Source: Prochilodus magdalenae (taxonomy: Eukaryota; Chordata; Actinopteri; Characiformes; Prochilodontidae). Taken from it: DNA of 64,000 nucleotides. Below the pieces are notes generated by a model, which saw only the letters and a program-made list of their open reading frames with translations, did no database searches and was not told where the DNA came from. Each line of letters opens with the position of its first letter. The stretch's first letter is position 1. Positions 35,101-49,510 of the stretch are shown in pieces. The translations under genes and the position numbers were made by a program. The stretch lies in assembly GCA_024036415.1 (NCBI GenBank), contig JAMWET010006600.1, positions 554,501 to 618,500 on the forward strand, read 5' to 3'.

Positions 35101-38100
35101 CCATGCGGTGGGATGCAACATGCTGCTTTTGACAGAAAAGAAGGATCTCTATGACCCTTCCAATGAACAATGCAGAGGAAATGCCAGACTGCTGAAAGTC
35201 TTAGAGGTGAATACTGATAATACTGTGTCCCTGATTGATAATGTGGTATTTTTTCTTTTATTTTTGCCTCTCTTTGGTTTTACAGATCAATTTTTCGGAC
35301 TAAACCTTTGCTGCTGACTTTGTTTTGTTTGTGGTGACAGTGGATCTACTCTTTCATTTTGCAAGGCAAATTAGAACACTGTTTCATTTAAAGTCAGAAT
35401 CATGGTATTCTGTCGTCCTTTGAAGGGCTAAACCAAATTGTTTTGATTGATTTTCGGTTTAGAATTGTACACCCCTATTTGCTATAGCACTCCTGAATGC
35501 TTTATCAGTGCCCTCCCACCTACTCACAGCCCGTATCATATTAGATGCCAGTCTGCACTCCTTGCAGTGTAGTGATGAGAGCAGTGAAGCTGGGAGCCTA
35601 CAGAAAGCCTGTCATACATTGATTAAGACTATGAATCTCACAGACCATGAAGCATTTACACTGCTGCCAGTAAGAGCCTAATGTTTAACGTTAGAATATT
35701 TCAGTCCAGCATGGACCCACACGTTCCATTAGTTCAAATATATAACTCAAAAACCCTGGCGAGGCAGGCTTCATTGTTTGTACAGTATATGATACAGTAA
35801 AACAATATAGAATTTTAAAGGGGCAAGTTGCAAGATTTTTAGTTTTAAACATTTAAAAAAGGCAGAGAATGTGAGGAAATAACAGTTTTAATGGTATGTC
35901 AAAGACGTTTATGTATCATGTTGCAGAGATATCCACTAAAGTTAACATGCTTTTCAGTTTACCTTGGTCTGTCCTGCTTCATAATGCCATGTTGTCAGTG
36001 CCACTGTGGAGAGGATGAAGAAATAGCACCACACTGAGAGTGCTTTTATAATCTCAGGTCAGGAACATTAATCGCAATGATGGCTCTTACTAAGCAGTCA
36101 TCATCACTGCCGCCCATTCAAACAAAATAATTAATATAAATGGAAGATAAACAGGAGTTAACATTGGTGCTGGTTTTCACCACTGGTGACACCCTTGTTA
36201 AGTTCGCAAAGGAAACTTCCCATGAAGTTTGACACTAAACTTGCACCGTTTTGCCTAGACTGATAGAGAGTGAAGAGAGAGGAGGAGAGACATTGCATTT
36301 TCTTGTTTCATATGATAGGACACCACAACTTTCTGGTGATATGTTGCCCTCTATTTGTTTTAAATACGAATTTAACAGTTTGTGCCATCTTACAATTTTC
36401 TCCTTTATATGAAAAATGGTATGATTTAAAACATTATGTTGATAAATACAATATCAATATGCAAAATAAAAGCTAAATCACAATGATATATTGGGAAGTG
36501 GTTGCCCCAGTTACTAAATTCTATATTTTATAAAAAATAATACTTGCATTCATTCTTTTTTTTTTTATTCAGTGTTTTTTATGCAGTCAATCTTAAAGAT
36601 TTGGGTTATCATGAGTTTGTTTCTTTAAATAAAAACACAAAACTTAAGAGTTTTAGTCTATAGTAAACCTTGTTTTAGCCACATCCCTGTATATTGGAAC
36701 AAGAATCTGGAATTGGATCATGAAGTAAATCTTTGTATGTAAATAAAGTTTGTAACAGTGTGTAACATTGTGTAACAAAAAAGGATCATCAACGAAACTC
36801 ATACTTCTTGCCATTAAGTAAACATTCTGTTGCTGACAATTCATTGTTGCTGACAATTTTATATTTATTAATAGCATAAATATAATTAGGGTATAATGCA
36901 TTTAAAACATAAGGTTAAAATCCAGAATGTGTTCTTTAGCTCTTACTTCGAACCAGTTTGTTAGAATGACCCACATCAGTTTTAAAGGCACGGCAACAGA
37001 AACTGCCTGCTTAATTCTAAGGCAGTGTCTAATCTTATCAGCAAAGGGCTAGTGTGGCTATTTCATCTTGTTTACTCAATTGCTCAGTATACAAACAACT
37101 ATTCAGGTGAGCAATGCAGCCATGCACAATGTGTAGGACTCGGGACGTTTCAAAGATCTCTGACCCACTAGCAAGCAAGCATAGTTAATCCTGTATTAAT
37201 TGCAATGCAGTATGTGATTATTGAGGAATAATCACTGTATTCCTAGTAATCACTAATTCCCATTATTTCTAAATGTGGTACTACTGGATTATATTTCTGT
37301 CCTGTCTCCACACCCCGGCAAGCTGACTGGACATGATAGCAGCCAGTCAGATATCAGTCTGTTAATTTCCTTTCACCAGCTGTCCTTGCAGAACGCAAGG
37401 TGTCTGATACCGAGGCTAGATTTCACCTAGCATTGTTTGTTCCCTTCATCAGCCTGCACACAAAGTCACCTGCCAGAGCTGCATTGTCATGCTAGTTTTC
37501 AGGCATGCTCATCCATCATTGTGCTGTTGCTATATCAAGCACAGGCACACAACAGCAGCCTACAGCGCAGGATCAGCACATCAAACAGCACCCAAACAGA
37601 TCATTTATATGTATGAGCTGCACAATTAAGTCCCAGCAGTTTGGACTGGTCTGTCCAACTTAAATAGTATCTAAATAAATCAGAGAATAGAGCTGTGTGC
37701 CAGTTACCCACAGTAACCACAATGAGGGTTTGGCAGTTCAGCCAAAGTGATCCCTCACTATGGAGCAGTAAGTCCATTCCAATGCTAGACACAGCTCCCC
37801 TGTGGCCAGACCAGAGGCGGGAAAGGCCCACTGAAAGACTGAAGAGGATGCAGGAGTGTGTCTGTCTTGTTTTGAAGGCAGAACATTAGGGTTAAAGTTC
37901 ATTGATGTTAAAGCGAGATTCCTGTACAAAGGTTAGAAAAAGTAAATTGAGCTTTGGGTGTGGACAGTGCACCTTAATGTAAGTGTGTTTTGTTGCTAAG
38001 CAACTGCCGAAGGGAGTCCCTCCCCCTCTTCTTACCCTAAAGGAAGAGGAAAATGAGGGACTGGGAGCCAGAAAGGGGGAGGTACAGTGGGGGGACCACC

Positions 38101-39090
38101 ATCTGTGAAAGAAATCCTTAGAGCTGCTGCTCTGAACACAGAATTTGGCATGTGTGTGCGCTGATGTTTAGTACAGCTTGGGGATCAGTGAGAGGATCCT
38201 GCAGTAAAATTACTGAGGGGGGAGGCCAGTTACCACTTTAGTGAACAAAGGATGAAGGGGAACAAGCTGAAGTTAACAGACAAAAAACTAAAACAAGAGT
38301 GACCCCTCACTTAGTGCTTGACAGCACTACTATTTTACTACTGTTCCACTCTATTTTTAACTTGATTGCTGTATTTCAGGGATGGAAGTGGCAGTATCAA
38401 GTGTGCCAGTGTATTGTTTTTGGTTAAACCCATTAAATATCTGTATGTAGATATTCTGGGGCATCACACATGGTAGTGCGTGGCTGTGTTAATGGGATGA
38501 TTAATTCCAGACAAACTGTTTTGTTCAGAATTATTTTTAAAAGGGACCACACGTCTAAAGTGTTAGATAGCTCTTTTCTCACATAAAATAATTACAAATA
38601 CACCACCTGATACCTGAAGCTTTATAGCCCTTTTCAAATAGGGATTTATCCTAAAAATTTGTGTTTTAAAAGGCATTCATGGTGGAGACATACAAGCCCC
38701 TTTTCAAAAACGTGGGAAGGTTACAAACTGTAGAAATGAACTTGACTGCAATAGACTGCAGCACATTTTAATTAGTCTGATGATAACATTCATTATTTAG
38801 ACAGACGGTCAGGAATTTTGGTTTTGCAACAAGCAAGTTATTGACTCTCAGATGCTGACAAGACCAGCGTTTGTGGTGAATGTCATGTAATATTGTGATG
38901 CTTGATAGTATTGATGTATTTTGGACTGTAACACGGAAGTAATGATTTTCAGTAGCCTTAATTGGTAATCAGATTTAAATTTGTGCACATTAAGATATCT
39001 GTCATGGTTGTTCTGCTGTTATGCCTTGTCATTTTTAAGTTGTGATATCTGTCATGTTTTATGATTGAGTCAATTTTTCCTTATGTTTGC

Positions 39091-39240
39091 AGTGCCAACA
39101 TCTGGCCAGGGACGACAGATGAAAATTGGTCTCATTGGCTCACACTGGCTCATTTACTGTTTTGCTGATATTGTTTATTCATATGCACTGTGCCGTGACA
39201 GGTAAACTAGTACAATTAGTACATAAATAATAAAGGAAAG
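39091..39240 (+). repeat. Short retroposon tail with terminal A-rich end
   Basis: AACATCTGGCCAGGGACGAC, AGATGAAAATTGGTCTCATT, TGGCTCATTTACTGTTTTGC and TGCACTGTGCCGTGACAGG precede an A-rich end (AATAATAAAGG). The order resembles the 3' tail of a fish non-LTR retroposon. The body is absent. Confidence 0.45.
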
Positions 39241-42200
39241 AAATACAGATGGCCGACTTGCAGAATTTTGGTCAACTGAGAATGCTATGACTAATTCAGT
39301 TGACTTAAAGAAGGCAGCGCTTACTATTGCTGCTGTGGGTGGAGGCTAGCACTTCTGCTTTGAGGAGCAGGGCCTCTTAGTTCTGTATTGCCTTACAGAA
39401 AGCAAGTGACGGCGGTATGGCCTTCACATATCAGCCATATATGGTGGCCTTTCATGCATTGATTTAAACAGTAGCATGTCGTCACTTACAAAGTAGTGTC
39501 CTAACCTCTCTGCCTCTCAGCCATCACTTCCCAACCCACTGTGTCTCTGGTAGCTGTGTTAGCTTTACATCTTTATTCTGCTGGCCAGATTAAATCTTGG
39601 TAAAAAAAGACTCTGAAAATGAGCCAATCACTGAAAGATACATTTATCATTCTCTGTTTATTGATTATGCAATTTGATGTGCAGCCAGTGCTTTACAGAA
39701 TACTTGAAATTAGTGCAAAATTATATAGATTAATACATGCGTCATGATTTAAACAATTTCAGTCAGTTTTGATATTTTTAACTTTTAGAACAATTTTATG
39801 TTAAAATTGTTACATTTGTGTTAAGCTGATGAATATGAATATAAAACATATATTATGCTGACCTCTCTTTGTACAGAAAGAAACTGGTTTGGTTAGCCTA
39901 CCCTGTATGATCAATTAGCCAAGCTGTTCGGAATGGCCAGGTTTGTCACAGTACAGTAACGATAAGCAAAAAGCAACAGACGGAGCAGGGATAGAATGCT
40001 GACATTGCTTAACACTAGGCTCATCACTAGAATACCAGTGCTAATACCTTAGATTTGCTAACTCTTTTGTGAAGACATTAACCACATGTGTCCGGAGCAA
40101 AGAGACAATGCCATGCTTACTAACCTAAAGCTAGACAATGCAATGCTAATTAACCTAATTTGTTTTAGGTCGGCAGCAGCCTCACAATGCAATGAGCAAT
40201 CAATATACATGTACCTAAAATTAAGTGTTTCTGATCTTTATCCTGTCCTTTTATACAGAACAGAACAGCAAAAACAGGCATGACAGTAAGAATAAGAAAT
40301 GATTCAGTAAAACATGTAAAATAAAATAGAATGAAAGGAGATTATCGTGAGAAGATGCAGTAGGGGAACTGTGCAAGATATCACAAAGTGTGATTCTCAA
40401 GGTCAAGTGAAGGGATCAAATCATGAGACTGAAGGGTGCCATATTTTATTCAACTTAATTTCCAGAGGAGGTAAATTCTCCTGCAGGCTTTCAGGCACCT
40501 GCAAGCGCAAAAACTGGTGCTTTCCTTTCTCTTGGAATAGAGTTTCCAAAGAAGACACCAAAGATAAAGATTCAGTATGTATTTTTGTGGCCTTAGACAT
40601 TATGTTGACAAAACACAACAAGTGTCATAAACGCTAGGCGAAAACTGTATATATATATATGATTGGCTGTTTACTGTACGCATTTATAACAAGCATTACC
40701 CACATCTGGTAATAACTCCCTGCGCCTGAATCTTATATAAACCTTTAAAATATATAAGGTAAGGCCAGATGAGGTGAAGTTCACTGTGAACAAGGCTCCC
40801 TGCTGCCAAACCTTACCCAGGACATCTCAAGCATATATAAGAAGTGAGGCAGATCCACTTCCAATCTTTTGTTTAATTTTTGCTCTCTGTTTACTTTACT
40901 TTTGTAGAGGTGCCATAAACATACATTATCCAAATCCTACAGCAGTGAGAAGCGTTTTAAGAAAGTGGTCTAAATGTTTACAGAACAAAGGTACTTTAAG
41001 GTGGGAAACAATAACTAAATACGCTCCCACGACATTTTTCTCTTGCAAGTCATGACTAGTTGGAACGTCACAGAAATGCTGTGCTTCTTTACTGGCAGTG
41101 CCATGCTGTTTCAAGTTTCAGACTGAGAGCATTCAAAACCAAAAGTAAACAGCAGCTACAGTGCATGTGTAGATAGTTAGTGAAAAAGTACCGTCTATTA
41201 TTTCTGAGTGTATTGTCATGCGTATTTAGAATGTTGCATTATACAGTAATGTTTTCTGTAATTATACTATAGTAGTAATTAGTAGCCTATTTAATAATTT
41301 CTTGCCCAGAGTGGGCTGCCATCATTGCGTTTAACTTTCCTCTCATATGCTGCCTTTCCTTAAATGATCTAACCAGGAGAAGCAGCTTCAGTATGATTGA
41401 CAAGAGATTAGAATATGCCGTCAGGGTAGTGGTACTACTGCATCCTTTTCATGTTGGATTTATGGCAGACTTGACCGTACAGTAGCCTTATTTGCATGCA
41501 GCCTGATTATACATATAATAATCCGACTAACGACTCTAATAGAATTTGTCTGTGTATACACCTCAGTCTGCATTCCAAAAGCAATTTCTCTATGACTGAA
41601 AGAGGTGGGTAACTCTGTAAACAAGCCTTTAAATAAAGGATTAAAAGTTTTGTAAATGCCTGAATCTGTTTACATGCCCAATCCAGAAAGTCCATATATG
41701 TTCTGCCAGAACAGAAACTGTACTGCAGAGGAGACACAAGTAGGGCCAGTCATGAAGTTTACAAAATGTGCATATAAACACTCTAGTCTTAATATGTAAT
41801 CAGTATAAATTTAATTGGATAGACCAAAAACTGTGCATATAAACACGGCCAATGACTCAACATCACCTCTTGAGGTACAAAGTGGTATTACAAGACAGAA
41901 CATGTGTTACACATGAAACATTTTACTAATTCCATCTTTAAAATGGACATAATACATGCCATACTTGAGTGTATGTGCACTGTTGTGCAAAAAAAAAACA
42001 ATATTATTTTTATTCTGCTGATGTCTTAAAAACTGTTTTTTGTTGTAACCCTTTTGTTGGATTATTCATTTTCATTTTTTCTGCTAAGGCCACACACCTG
42101 AATAAAAAACAAAACAAAATAGATCTGCTTGAAAAAGGCAAGAGGGCTAGAGAGAGTCGAGGCTAGCTTGTATGGTCAGAATCCATCGTGTGTCTGTGTG

Positions 42201-43204
42201 TGTCTGTGTGTGTCTGTCTGACTGTTCTCACCAGACCGCAGTGCCCCTCCTCCCTGACCTATGACAGACACACAAGCAGACGCTAGTCTCAAAACACCCC
42301 TGACCCACATTGAGCCCCTTCTGTCTGAGTGGTGTCATCAGCATGAAGAGTGTACACATGTAGGAGTGCAACATTCTCTAAAACAAACCCATTTCATCTA
42401 AAAAAGCCTCAATCCTTCAGCTGTGATATTATTACCAAACACATCACCTAGATTGATCATTCAAGCAGTGTTTGAAGACTTGCCCAGGCTGATGGAAAAG
42501 AACCAAACATTACTGCTTTGGGGCTGTAAAGCCAGATTGCAAAATCTTTTGTGCTTTCATAATTCATCAGTAGCACCACAGGAGAATTCCCACCACACTC
42601 AGAAAAGAAATCCCATTCTTCTAATGTAGGGCTGTAGTAAAGTCAGAATCCCAAAAGAATGTTTCTAGTTTTTGCACACAATGAAGAAGTGAAATATAGC
42701 AGAATATTATAAAAAAAAGTTAAATTACAGCAAGTTATAATAACATCTTTGGGTGAATCTTCACGCCGCTTGACTTGGACCAAGACTTCAGAGCTTGGTT
42801 ATATTGCAGTATGGTTGCAGTTGCACGCCTGTTTATTAAACATGACCTGACCCCGATTTAATCCAAAGAGGAAACACATGCTGTTTGCCATGTGTGTAAC
42901 ACTAAGGGAGTCTTTCTCAATCATGGCATATGATATTCATGGTCAGAGACACATTGAGTCACGGTTATTAAACATATTTCCGGCCTTTATTTAGTTTTAA
43001 AGGCCTCTTGGGGAAAAAAAATAACACTAAGTTTAAGATGTACTGTTCATTCCTCAGTATATGTGCTAACTAAGTTTAGCTAGTAAACTAGTGTTTACAC
43101 CTCATGTTTTTGTGCCATCACAAAAGCAATCCATTTATATACACATATATCCAAAAAATATGTTGGAAAAGGAAAATGACTAAATCAAACAAATAAGCCT
43201 CTGG

Positions 43205-43680
43205 TGTTCTCAAAACAATAGGCTGACTGGTCCAGATCTCAACCTCAGTATCTCAGCATGTTTAAAATGGTAGTAACTTCAGGCACCCCGAGATGGTGTT
43301 GCACAAGGATGGTTACACTATGAATACCTGTGGAATGTGTGACAGTATTCAGAGATTGAGAAGAGTTGGTACAGTGTAGTGAATGTCTCGTTTAATGTGT
43401 GGAAAAAGGGCTGCACAGCGGATGTTAATGATTGACTAAAAGGAGAGATTGCATTTAGGCATACCAAAGACCATAGGGTAAAAGAAGTAGCTGAATATGC
43501 AGGTGTATGGAAGCGTATGGTCATAAGGGTCTACCAGCAGTGACTAATCCCAGTCTACAGGAAACTCTCTTTAGACTTGTGGCAAGGAAGACATCTACCA
43601 CATCTGGCCCAATTGCACAATTCTTTAAACTAAGAGTGGCCAGAAACCTGTTTAGTTCATACCAAATCAAATTACAGTTG
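43205..43680 (+). mobile_element. Possible transposon relic
   Basis: A segment including GTCCAGATCTCAACCTCAGT and, in one frame, AEYAGVWKRMVIRVYQQ (about 43490-43540), a helix-turn-helix-like string, suggests the start of a Tc1-type transposase. Stops break the frame and the remaining text does not confirm it, so this is weak. Confidence 0.25.
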
Positions 43681-43829
43681 TAATTTGTGCATGGAGGTGT
43701 TATATGCTGTTAGGTATGTTTTAGTCACATGTAACTCGTTTTTAAAGGCCTTTGTGGTGTTGGTGCAGAGGAGTGGCTGAATGCACAAATATAGCTGAAT
43801 TCAGGCTTAGATATCAAACATCTCGCTCT

Positions 43830-43898
43830 TACTTGCACTCGTTCTCTCTCGCTCTCGTTTGCTCTCTCCTTTCTCCTCTCGTCTCTCTCTCCTCTCTC
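43830..43898. repeat. Pyrimidine-rich (TC)n-like tract
   Basis: Imperfect CTCTCT runs with CGTTC interruptions. The antisense open frame rich in Glu and Arg through it is a repeat artefact. Confidence 0.8.
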
Positions 43899-46354
43899 AA
43901 AATCTAACAACATTACTTGCAGTAGCATTGCCTGTAGTCCTGGCACGATCATGCGCACGTTCCATCCTGCATTTCAAAACGCTTTGGCCTGATGGTGCTG
44001 ACTGTTAAGTCTTTTTAGTTGCTGGCCTTTCTGCTGATGTTTATTCTGTAGATGAGGAGTGAATTACATGAGTCTCAAAAGCCCCAAGGTTTAGATGCCC
44101 TTTACTCTGATCACCCTGCAGGGCATTTAAGTAAGATGCACAAGTATAGGTCTTTTTCAGCCTCACTTTCCGCCTGCTGAAGGCTGGTCTGAGGTGTTTT
44201 CTGCTTGTTCAGCCAGTTACTGCCTTCGCTTTCATTAGTGTAAGCATTTTGCTGGTGATGATCGGGGGACCAAGCATATTTTCTTGTGTATGTGCATTAA
44301 GGTATTCATGTTGCTGAAATGAAAGGCTGCATTGTAGCATGCATATGGTGTTATACGGTGTATGTTTTTCATCTCTGTTGTCTTAGAAGCTGTTGGCTTT
44401 GCTTTAGATGCGTTGTGCTGCATAATGCATGTTTCTGTTTGTTTGTGTGATGCCTTTAAGACGGAGAGGCAGTGTCTCTTACATGTATCAGGTAGCTTGT
44501 TGTTTGTGAGAGAGAGAGAGAGGGAGAGAGGGGGCTGGGGGTCCTGATGATTTTCTTTTCTGGCACTGGCCTGTGCTCAGCAGGAGCTTTCTGAAGGCTA
44601 AAGGCGGTGATGTGAGTAGTAATGCACTTGTAGTAAACCTTCCCCTGCGAGTGAACTCAGCCCCAACTTTCCCTGGAATGAAAGCAGTCAAGAGGGCCTA
44701 ATGAAAGCCAGTGTAACTATTAGAAACACATTGTGAATGCTGTTATACCAATGCCAAGACAGAGTCATTCAACTAAAGCACAGGCTCAGGTGGATGCAAT
44801 TGTAAAAAAGTCAGTTGGCAGGTAGCACAACCGCTTTGGAACACTGTAGAAACTAATGACTATACCAGTTTTCAGTTCCCTACAGAAGCAATCTGGCCTA
44901 AATTTAGCATGTTAGGGACCATGTTATATAACTTGTATGCGCATAGCCAGCCTTATTGATTTGACAGAATTCAGTTTTGTATCCTTTTGTTTTTGTCATT
45001 AAGAGGGGCATCAAGTTCAGCTCAGTCTTTTAATGCTTTTAATCCTTTCGATTGTAAGGAAATCTGAGCTCTGTATAAAAATAGGTGGCATGAAAAGAAC
45101 AGGAAAAAAACAAGTACACTAACAAATAAATGGTGACCCTTTTAGCAGCTGTTGCCGTTAGCTGGCTAGTTATTATTTTCTTCCATTGATCTGACATAAT
45201 CAGTTGTTTTAGTGTAGGTCATTTGATGTGAGATGTAGAGTAGCTGTAGAGTTACTGGACGAAAAGTCTACAAGCTCCTCTAACTATCTCACTGTGTTCT
45301 AACAAGCACATTGCCTTTTTAGGTCAGCTGTATTAGGCTGGCATTACACAATTCATGCTTGAGTTACATGCAGTTTTTGTGCATTCAAAGTTACACAGTA
45401 CATGTGGGTACTTGTTCAGTTAGCCAAATTGTCAGCACATATTCACAACAATTTATTAAAAACAAACAAATCTAAATAAATATATAAATAAATAAGCGAC
45501 ATATTAGGGTGTTTGGAGTACATTTATGGTCTTATTGTATAATTTTTTACAGCAGTTATTGTTTTAGCCATTTCAAGCTTTATATATTTATTTATTTTTG
45601 CATTATGCAGTTATGTTAAATTTAGGGTCAGCCAACACTAGTCGCATTCACTCGTAGCATGTTATATCTGATAAACGCCATGTACAGGCATTCGGAAGAA
45701 TTGCACAGTTGCAGTCTTCATTAATAAATGCATGTGTGGTATCTACCTTACACATAGTAGCTAATTACCAACAAAACTCCTGAAGAACTACAGTGAAGGC
45801 CAAACTCAATCTTCTACATCTTACTGCATGTTCTTTACTTGCTAAAAGACGGGTGTTTTGTCATTGCTTGACTCTGCTAGTTCCAGCTTCCTCACATGAC
45901 CCACAGCACTTTTGAAACGTTTCAAACCTCATTATTTGAAGACTGTTGTTGCCATGGGTAATTGTTAATCCGTTGGTATGACTCTGTGTTTGGGGAGTGG
46001 CCTGCCTTCAACGGTGATCTATTACACCTATCAGGTTAATTGCCTTTGGCATTTTCCTCATTAGCCTGCCTACCCAGTTTCTCTGGAATACAGTTATTCA
46101 GCCTCACTCTCTGCTTGGTCACAACTTGCATTTTGCTGTACTATAAGTGTTAATAAATACAAACCTACAATCTCTATTTGTGCTATTTATGTACGAATAT
46201 ATTTTAGAATATCTTTCTTACATAAAAATTCACTTCAGAGTGCTTCAGAGTGTAATTAAATGAATCTACATCACTGCATTTACACTGCTTTGCCCTGTCT
46301 ACAGACATTCATCCTGCCTCTTCAGTTGGCTGCGTGGCTTTTTGCATTAGCAAA

Positions 46355-46500
46355 CATGGCAGCCCAACACCATACTGAGAGACACTACTTCTGTATGTGT
46401 AGCTCAATAAATATTGCCCATATCAGTCTTAATGTATCACAATTTATTGTTCCTGGTAACCTTTACCGTCCCTCTGAATAGCATTGCAATCAGACACTTC
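46355..46500 (+). mobile_element. Fragment of the repeat family seen at 48780-49510
   Basis: ACCATACTGAGAGACACTAC followed by TTCTGTATGTGTAGCTC (46369-46406) matches, in inverted orientation, the block around 48859-48896. It corresponds to the 3' part of that Tc1-type element. No coding capacity remains. Confidence 0.6.
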
Positions 46501-47515
46501 CTTCTGGATGCAATTATATTAATGGTGTGTATAAAAAAATAATCTAATCTAATAAAATCTAATGCTTAATTCCTTTTAATATGGTGTTTCTTTAAGCATG
46601 TGTTAATATTCTGCCTACAGCATTTTAACCGAGGTTCAGGTCACACTACGGCTAATGTATTACAATAGGCAAAAACATGGACCAGCTGCTTGGTGTACTG
46701 AGTGTGCCAGCAGATTTGGAAACAGAAACCAAGAAAACAAAGCCTGTTTTGTTAGAGGAAAAAGGAAGTTGCAAGGTGCTGCTCGTGGCTGACATGTCTT
46801 TTGACCATGGTTTTGATTATGCAGTGCTAAATGTTTTTGTGCATGTTTGTGTGGTATAAGTGAGAAAGCGTTATGCAGGTTGTTGTGGTCAGACAGTGTG
46901 ACTCAGTTCACTCAGTCTTAGGGCTCTCTTCAGGCTGTCTGTGTCCTGTCATTCACATACAGCTATACGTTAGGGCACATCACGCTGTTCCAGAATGACA
47001 AACAAACCTTTCTACAGCACTCTAACCCAAAACTACCATATCCTCCCTATCCTTTTGTTCTGTTCATCCTCCATATCCATTAAATACACATTGTTGTACC
47101 ACTTGAAGTAGCTAAACAGCAATGATTGTAATAAGACCATAATCGTATTCAGAAAGCCAAAAAGTGCATATGAGCATTAATGATGGTTATAAAATGATTA
47201 CATAATTAGTCATTCTAAAATGATTATGTTAACATAGTATTATTTGGTTTGTTTAAGGGACCTTGAAAATGGCATGACAAAGAAAGAGTGACAGCAGTGT
47301 CTTTTCTGCTTGTGATTCTTCATCACAGCAAGTGATTGTATCAGGCCATTACCGAAAGAACAGATCTTGTATTGCATGTTCTAGTGTGTACATGTTAATG
47401 GTGCTGCTGTAATAGAATGTAATAAATAGGATTGGATGTGCATAGTGATGATGTGACACATGTTATTCATGTGAAACCAAACCAGTAAAGTCAGCACTCT
47501 TTCAGTGTAGATATA

Positions 47516-47640
47516 GTGGCCCTGCGATGGACTGGTGATCTGTCCGGGGTTTATTCTGCCTGCTGCCCTTTGAGTGCTGGGATAGGCTCCAGCACCCTTT
47601 TGACCAAGTAGGATTAGGCAGCTTGGCAGAAAGATATTGT
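47516..47640 (+). repeat. Fish retroposon tail (L2-type LINE-like), copy 2
   Basis: GTGGCCCTGCGATGGACTGG, TGATCTGTCCGGGGTTTATT and GTGCTGGGATAGGCTCCAGC repeat the 3' portion of the element at 15511-15754, in the same orientation. It is 5'-truncated, as expected of LINE-type insertion. Confidence 0.7.
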
Positions 47641-48779
47641 TGGAATTTTTACGTTTCAGTAATGTTGATATACCAGCATTGGCATCATTAAATATGTACA
47701 TAGGAAACATTGGATTGTGTTGACCTTTCCCAAATTTTTTTGCATCTTTGGTAATACATTATGCTGTGATATAAATAAATGTATACATGCAGCCAGGATC
47801 TGCATACATGCTGGCAGGACCTCAGCCACGAAACTCATCTCTGCATCTCCTCTCTTTGTTAGCCTACTTCATCCACTACTGGGCTGCTGCATCCCTGCAG
47901 AGAGTGACTGGTAAGGAGGGGTTGGGCTAATGTTGGCCTGTATCACCTACCTGAGGGTCAGATTAGGCATTCATTAGAACTCTGTGGTGGATGAATCAGC
48001 GAAGCGCATTCGAGGCCCAGCCTAGAGCTCCAAACACTCAGTGAGTGGTTAGCAGGGCGGTGCAGGGCGGGCAAACCCACTAGACTGGAGGTAATTGGAC
48101 TGGGATTCTCTTGGAGCTAAGCAGCATGGCGAATAGCGTTGGTGTCTGGAGCGAGTGGGAGAGAATAGCCTGTAGACAGCTGTTAGGAAGCCCAGCAAAA
48201 AAGAGAGAATTTGTCATTCTCCTGAGAGACTCCTTAAAGCGTCAACCACGTTTTACTGAAGCGCTTCAGAAGATTCATTACAGAAAGGAACAACCCCGTC
48301 AGGATTTGTGCATGCAGTGGATGTGATGTAGCAGAACTGTGTCGTCTTTTCTGTTTCACAAAAGACTAAGCCTTGTGGTTATGCATCGCTTGCCGTGCAG
48401 CAGTGTTGGGTTATTAAACCATTATGGTGACCACTGGACCGAAGCCTTCCGGGTTATACTATAAAGCTGCTGTAATACACACAAACTAAACCTCTGCCCC
48501 TTTTATTTATTTGTCCTGCAATGCTGACCCTATGTGTCTGAGTAGTGGCTGCCTGTATTGATTACCAACCATGTTGAGGGATTGGAAATCAAAGTGAGTG
48601 TGTCTATGCCCAGCCAGCTTTTAAATAATCGTCATCAAATACCAACATTTTAAAAATAAGACTTTAATATGCTACATCAACACTGACTGACATTACTATG
48701 TACCATTTTTAGAATGTACCTTTATTTGGACACTCAACAATGTTACATATTACCCTGCCCATTTATGTAAAGGAGTGTT

Positions 48780-49510
48780 TCTACTGGGTCTGCTTGTTGA
48801 ATGAACACACAGTATAGGGCATGTATCAGGGCACATTTGGGCAAGACTTACCAAGCTACACATACAGACGTAGTGTCTCTCAGTATGGTGCCAGGGCGCT
48901 GTGTTTGCTAGCGCAACATGCCAGATGTCTCTGTATGGAGCTGTAGAGGTTCCTAATGGTGTCTATGCGATAATCCATCCCATGCAGCTTGAATATTCTC
49001 ACACAGTTCCTGCAGATTTTGTGGTGGGGTGGAGGTGGGGTAGCACAAACTGTTCATCTTGGAGCTGACCACGGTGCCGCTATACACATGTTCATTAATC
49101 GTCTACACCAAGATGAAAGGTGGACTTATCACTGAAGATTACGTGTTGCCATTCTGAGTCACTTGCACAACACCATTGCAGTCTTTGGCAACATTGACGT
49201 GGTGTTAAGTGCAGTCGTCATAACTAGGCTGTGTGCATATAGTCCTGCGTTGTGCAACTGCCTGCCAGAACTAACAGAATGGCTTATGGAGAACATCACT
49301 GCTTGCTAAATGTCTGCAATTGTGGGTGTTGGGTCAGTCAGGTACAGTAATAAGGCCCATCTATAACTGCATCTTGTGCACGCTGAGTGTGAAACTTGAA
49401 TCACTCACAATGTCAAACCTACACACCAAGTTTCATTCCTGTCAGTTGATTCCTTTTGGGTGCAACTATTTGTGCAGCTATTTTTTTGTGGACTCCTTAT
49501 GTGAAACAAC
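48780..49510 (-). mobile_element. Degenerate Tc1-type transposon relic (third subfamily)
   Basis: On the minus strand a SDKSTFHLGVDD segment (about 49102-49137) resembles the SDES catalytic region of Tc1-type transposases. Further downstream, PTSTPPQNLQELCENIQAAW (about 48985-49045) resembles the C-terminal dimer-like region of these proteins. Frameshifts and stops interrupt it. Two shorter fragments of the same family sit at 3190-3300 and 46355-46500, which supports a dispersed family. TIRs were not identified, so the limits are approximate. Confidence 0.6.
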
